DNA from: Solicoccozyma terricola
Taxonomy: Eukaryota; Basidiomycota; Tremellomycetes; Filobasidiales; Piskurozymaceae
NCBI GenBank assembly: GCA_001600875.1
Contig: BCLD01000011.1
Span: 913,088-967,580 of the forward strand
Reading direction: 5' to 3'
DNA length: 54,493 bases
The notes beneath the pieces were generated by a model that was not told where the DNA came from, did no database searches, and was given only the letters and a program-made list of their open reading frames with translations. Both the position numbers and the translations under genes were made by a program. How positions within the stretch are numbered: the stretch's first letter is position 1; the number at the start of each line of letters is the position of its first letter. Shown here piece after piece: positions 52,900 to 54,493 of the stretch.

Positions 52900-54006
52900 A
52901 TGAACTGGCGGCATCAACCACCTCCATCAACATATTTCAACCTTGGGACTAGACAGCAAACGCCTGCGACTGATAGACAGGACTCGAGTATGTGGTATCA
53001 ATTACAGGATGCGAGGAGGCGTATTGAAGGAGTGATGCTTAAAGCCATGCTCATATCAGTAGCATTGGCAACAGCTACGTATTTGGCCACATTTCTGAAA
53101 ATAGGCGAGACAAAACCGCCGATAGAACAGCAACAGGTCTTCAAGAAGCTATATGTGAAGTTGGACGGTTTGAACGCGGCCGGTTATGGTTCCTGGGCTG
53201 CTCAGCTGAGAGTGCACGCGGTGCTGGCACAATACCTAGGCGCCAAGCTGATAGAGAAGAAGACCATATCAGAACATGGGTACGAGCTTTCAACAGCATT
53301 GAACGCTAGGGGCACGCTATTATTACCAGAAAATCCTGTAATCTGCGAAGCAGCCAGGCTCAATTTCGGTGATAGGTCAACAATCGCCTTACTAGACGCA
53401 GTAGCCTACGGTGGGCTCACGCAAGAGCAGGAAGACATGCTACATAGCATGTATGGCGGCTGCGATGTCATAATTGACAGGTCCGACCTGTGGATTAACT
53501 ATGACTATGCCAGCGTTACAGGACAATGGCTGAGATCGACCGGACTCAATCTCAACATGGCGAGTAGTGGCGGGATACACATACACATCCGATGGGGGGA
53601 CGTCGCACCCGGAGGATCGTTTCACCACGAGCTGAATGACGTTAGGTCCATGCCAATCGGTGAAATCAACAACGTAATAAAGAAATTGAGGGACTGCGGC
53701 GTGCGGGACAAGATCCAGATCTTCATGCAGAATCACCAGGCAGAACGACTGGCGGGTGCAGATTTTGAATACACCGTGGTTGACACCAGTGACGACATAA
53801 GAGACCTGAACTATCTCGCTTCAGGGAGGTTTCTTTTACTGAGCTTCAGCTCCTATGGCCCCCTGGCTTGCCAACTGGCTAAAGGCGCCACCATTATAGT
53901 GGATAGGCGGGGTGAGGGAGGCATTGGGTGGTCTAAGGCGGTGGAAAGGACCAACCGGCTACTCTATTTGGACGAGCTAAACTCCACGCAATGTGCTGAC
54001 ATATGA
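52900..54006 (+). CDS. Intronless type II membrane protein with fucosyltransferase-like motif, 368 aa
   Basis: An uninterrupted frame from ATG 52900 (alternative ATG 52990). Residues about 45-65 form one membrane helix (MLKAMLISVALATATYLATF), giving type II topology in the Golgi or ER. The luminal part has VKLDGLNAAGYGSWAAQLRV, GYELSTALNARG and the motif GIHIHIRWGDVAPGGSFHHE: HxRxGD is the nucleotide-sugar signature of fucosyltransferase-fold enzymes (alpha1,2/1,6 and O-fucosyl types). It is followed by a Rossmann-like second half: VRDKIQIFMQNHQAERLAG, YTVVDTSDDIRDLNYLAS, FLLLSFSSYGPLACQLAKG and ATIIVDRRG. Acceptor unknown. It is the only long gene here besides the phosphoesterase that lacks introns, its codons are AT- and AGG/ATA-richer than its neighbours, and the duplicated reductase ends flank it. 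Confidence 0.72.
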   Translation: MNWRHQPPPSTYFNLGTRQQTPATDRQDSSMWYQLQDARRRIEGVMLKAMLISVALATATYLATFLKIGETKPPIEQQQVFKKLYVKLDGLNAAGYGSWAAQLRVHAVLAQYLGAKLIEKKTISEHGYELSTALNARGTLLLPENPVICEAARLNFGDRSTIALLDAVAYGGLTQEQEDMLHSMYGGCDVIIDRSDLWINYDYASVTGQWLRSTGLNLNMASSGGIHIHIRWGDVAPGGSFHHELNDVRSMPIGEINNVIKKLRDCGVRDKIQIFMQNHQAERLAGADFEYTVVDTSDDIRDLNYLASGRFLLLSFSSYGPLACQLAKGATIIVDRRGEGGIGWSKAVERTNRLLYLDELNSTQCADI

Positions 54007-54027
54007 GGAGGATATTGGCGATGTATT

Positions 54028-54119
54028 TTCACGGTGACCGATATCAGCCTGTGTATGCTAGCAACTTGTATGGTGGACACCGTTCCACTTGGAGGTGAAT
54101 AGAGTTGGTTGTCGCGCAG
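54028..54119 (+). repeat. Direct repeat, copy B (orphan 3' end of the aldo/keto reductase)
   Basis: Repeats 52072-52166 with a few substitutions and small indels (an extra g in tatggtgg breaks the old frame). It starts 22 bp after the stop of the fucosyltransferase-like gene and contains no start codon of its own. Confidence 0.9.
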
Positions 54120-54493
54120 TCCCCCACTCAACAAACGATGATTAGTTGCGTAGGCAACGTTGGCCAGGGTATTGCACATACCATCTGCCTCACCCCAATC
54201 AATCTGGGCGCAGCACTATATCGAAAGCGAGTAGGCATTCTGAGTGACTGCCTGGAAGGCATTGTTCATGACGGCCAGGGAGTATACCATCCTGAAGCCA
54301 CCGTGATGGCATCACACGAGCAAATCCCATTGGGCAAATCCCCTTGGGAAGATGCCGCCGCATTCGCTTCTGGTAACTGTTCGTTTCATCAAGCAACCAC
54401 CCGCTTGACGCAAACCCTATGTCTTTCGTCCGAGCATTCGACCCCGGAATACCCGTTTGCAGGCCGCACGCCTCGCTCGCTTTTTTTGGGGGG
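54120..54493. other. Contig end, unassigned
   Basis: A minus-strand frame (about 54199-54396) has no family resemblance I recognise. The sequence ends in a T run and a G run, similar to the G run at the left edge, so it may be a contig boundary. Confidence 0.4.

Noticed and set aside
1..54493. tRNA, rRNA or riboswitch genes
   Set aside because: No cloverleaf, conserved rRNA block or known riboswitch core was recognised on reading; a covariance-model scan would be decisive.

Overview
The window looks like a contig from a basidiomycete yeast, most likely a tremellomycete. The genes are split by many short GT-AG introns (about 40-110 bp, one GC-AG), they are tightly packed on both strands, and the recognisable proteins (EFA6-type Arf GEF, TRAPPC4, fungal sugar porter, GH78 rhamnosidase, Fungal_trans regulator) are fungal. 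Homopolymer runs sit at both ends and inside the first gene, so some frames near them may be assembly errors. The lineage is inferred; no rRNA or other marker is present.

Region 1 (1-11.8 kb) is housekeeping: a 5' part of a TatD-type nuclease (-), a tiny Tyr/Gly/Ser-rich protein, an NTF2/SnoaL-like protein, an unrecognised 437-aa protein, a ten-exon Sec7-PH Arf exchange factor (-) and a short TRAPPC4/Trs23 subunit (-). From 11.8 to 14.4 kb no intact gene is visible.

Region 2 (14.4-29 kb) is the most unusual part. It holds seven genes that appear to form one LEA-like family system: two genes sharing a DUF6987-type C-terminal module (14386-15610 and 25199-28952, the second with ten DUF3659-like modules in front); two paralogues that end in the same 20-residue module coded by a separate 60-nt exon (16956-17598 and 21236-21792); an extremely acidic protein (18347-19384); a membrane-anchored or secreted 204-aa protein (20277-20891); and a chimera of a four-helix membrane domain with a Gly/Leu-rich hydrophobic tail (23127-24539). 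Six of the seven form three head-to-head pairs, and each shared promoter carries a CRE/ATF-like site (TGACGTCA or TGACGTAA). The promoter of the first pair is a long inverted repeat enclosing a five-copy tandem array; that of the third pair contains a 91-bp tandem duplication. A broken, internally inverted GH78 rhamnosidase relic lies inside the cluster.

Region 3 (29-36 kb) has a 3.1-kb stretch without a convincing gene, a MARVEL-like four-helix membrane protein, and a divergent pair: an ATP-grasp enzyme (-) and an NmrA-like reductase (+), with a 10-bp tandem repeat in their shared promoter.

Region 4 (36-44.7 kb) reads as a rhamnoside-use cluster: an MFS sugar porter (-) and a complete GH78 alpha-L-rhamnosidase (+) share a promoter with CreA-like sites, followed by a C2H2/Fungal_trans regulator (-). 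The likely logic is external or imported rhamnoside uptake, cleavage to rhamnose, and local transcriptional control under glucose repression.

Region 5 (44.9-54.5 kb) has a type II membrane glycosyltransferase-like gene with a frame problem, a secreted phosphoesterase (-), an aldo/keto reductase, and an intronless fucosyltransferase-like gene. The last one is flanked by a second copy of the reductase's 3' end, which suggests insertion or duplication.
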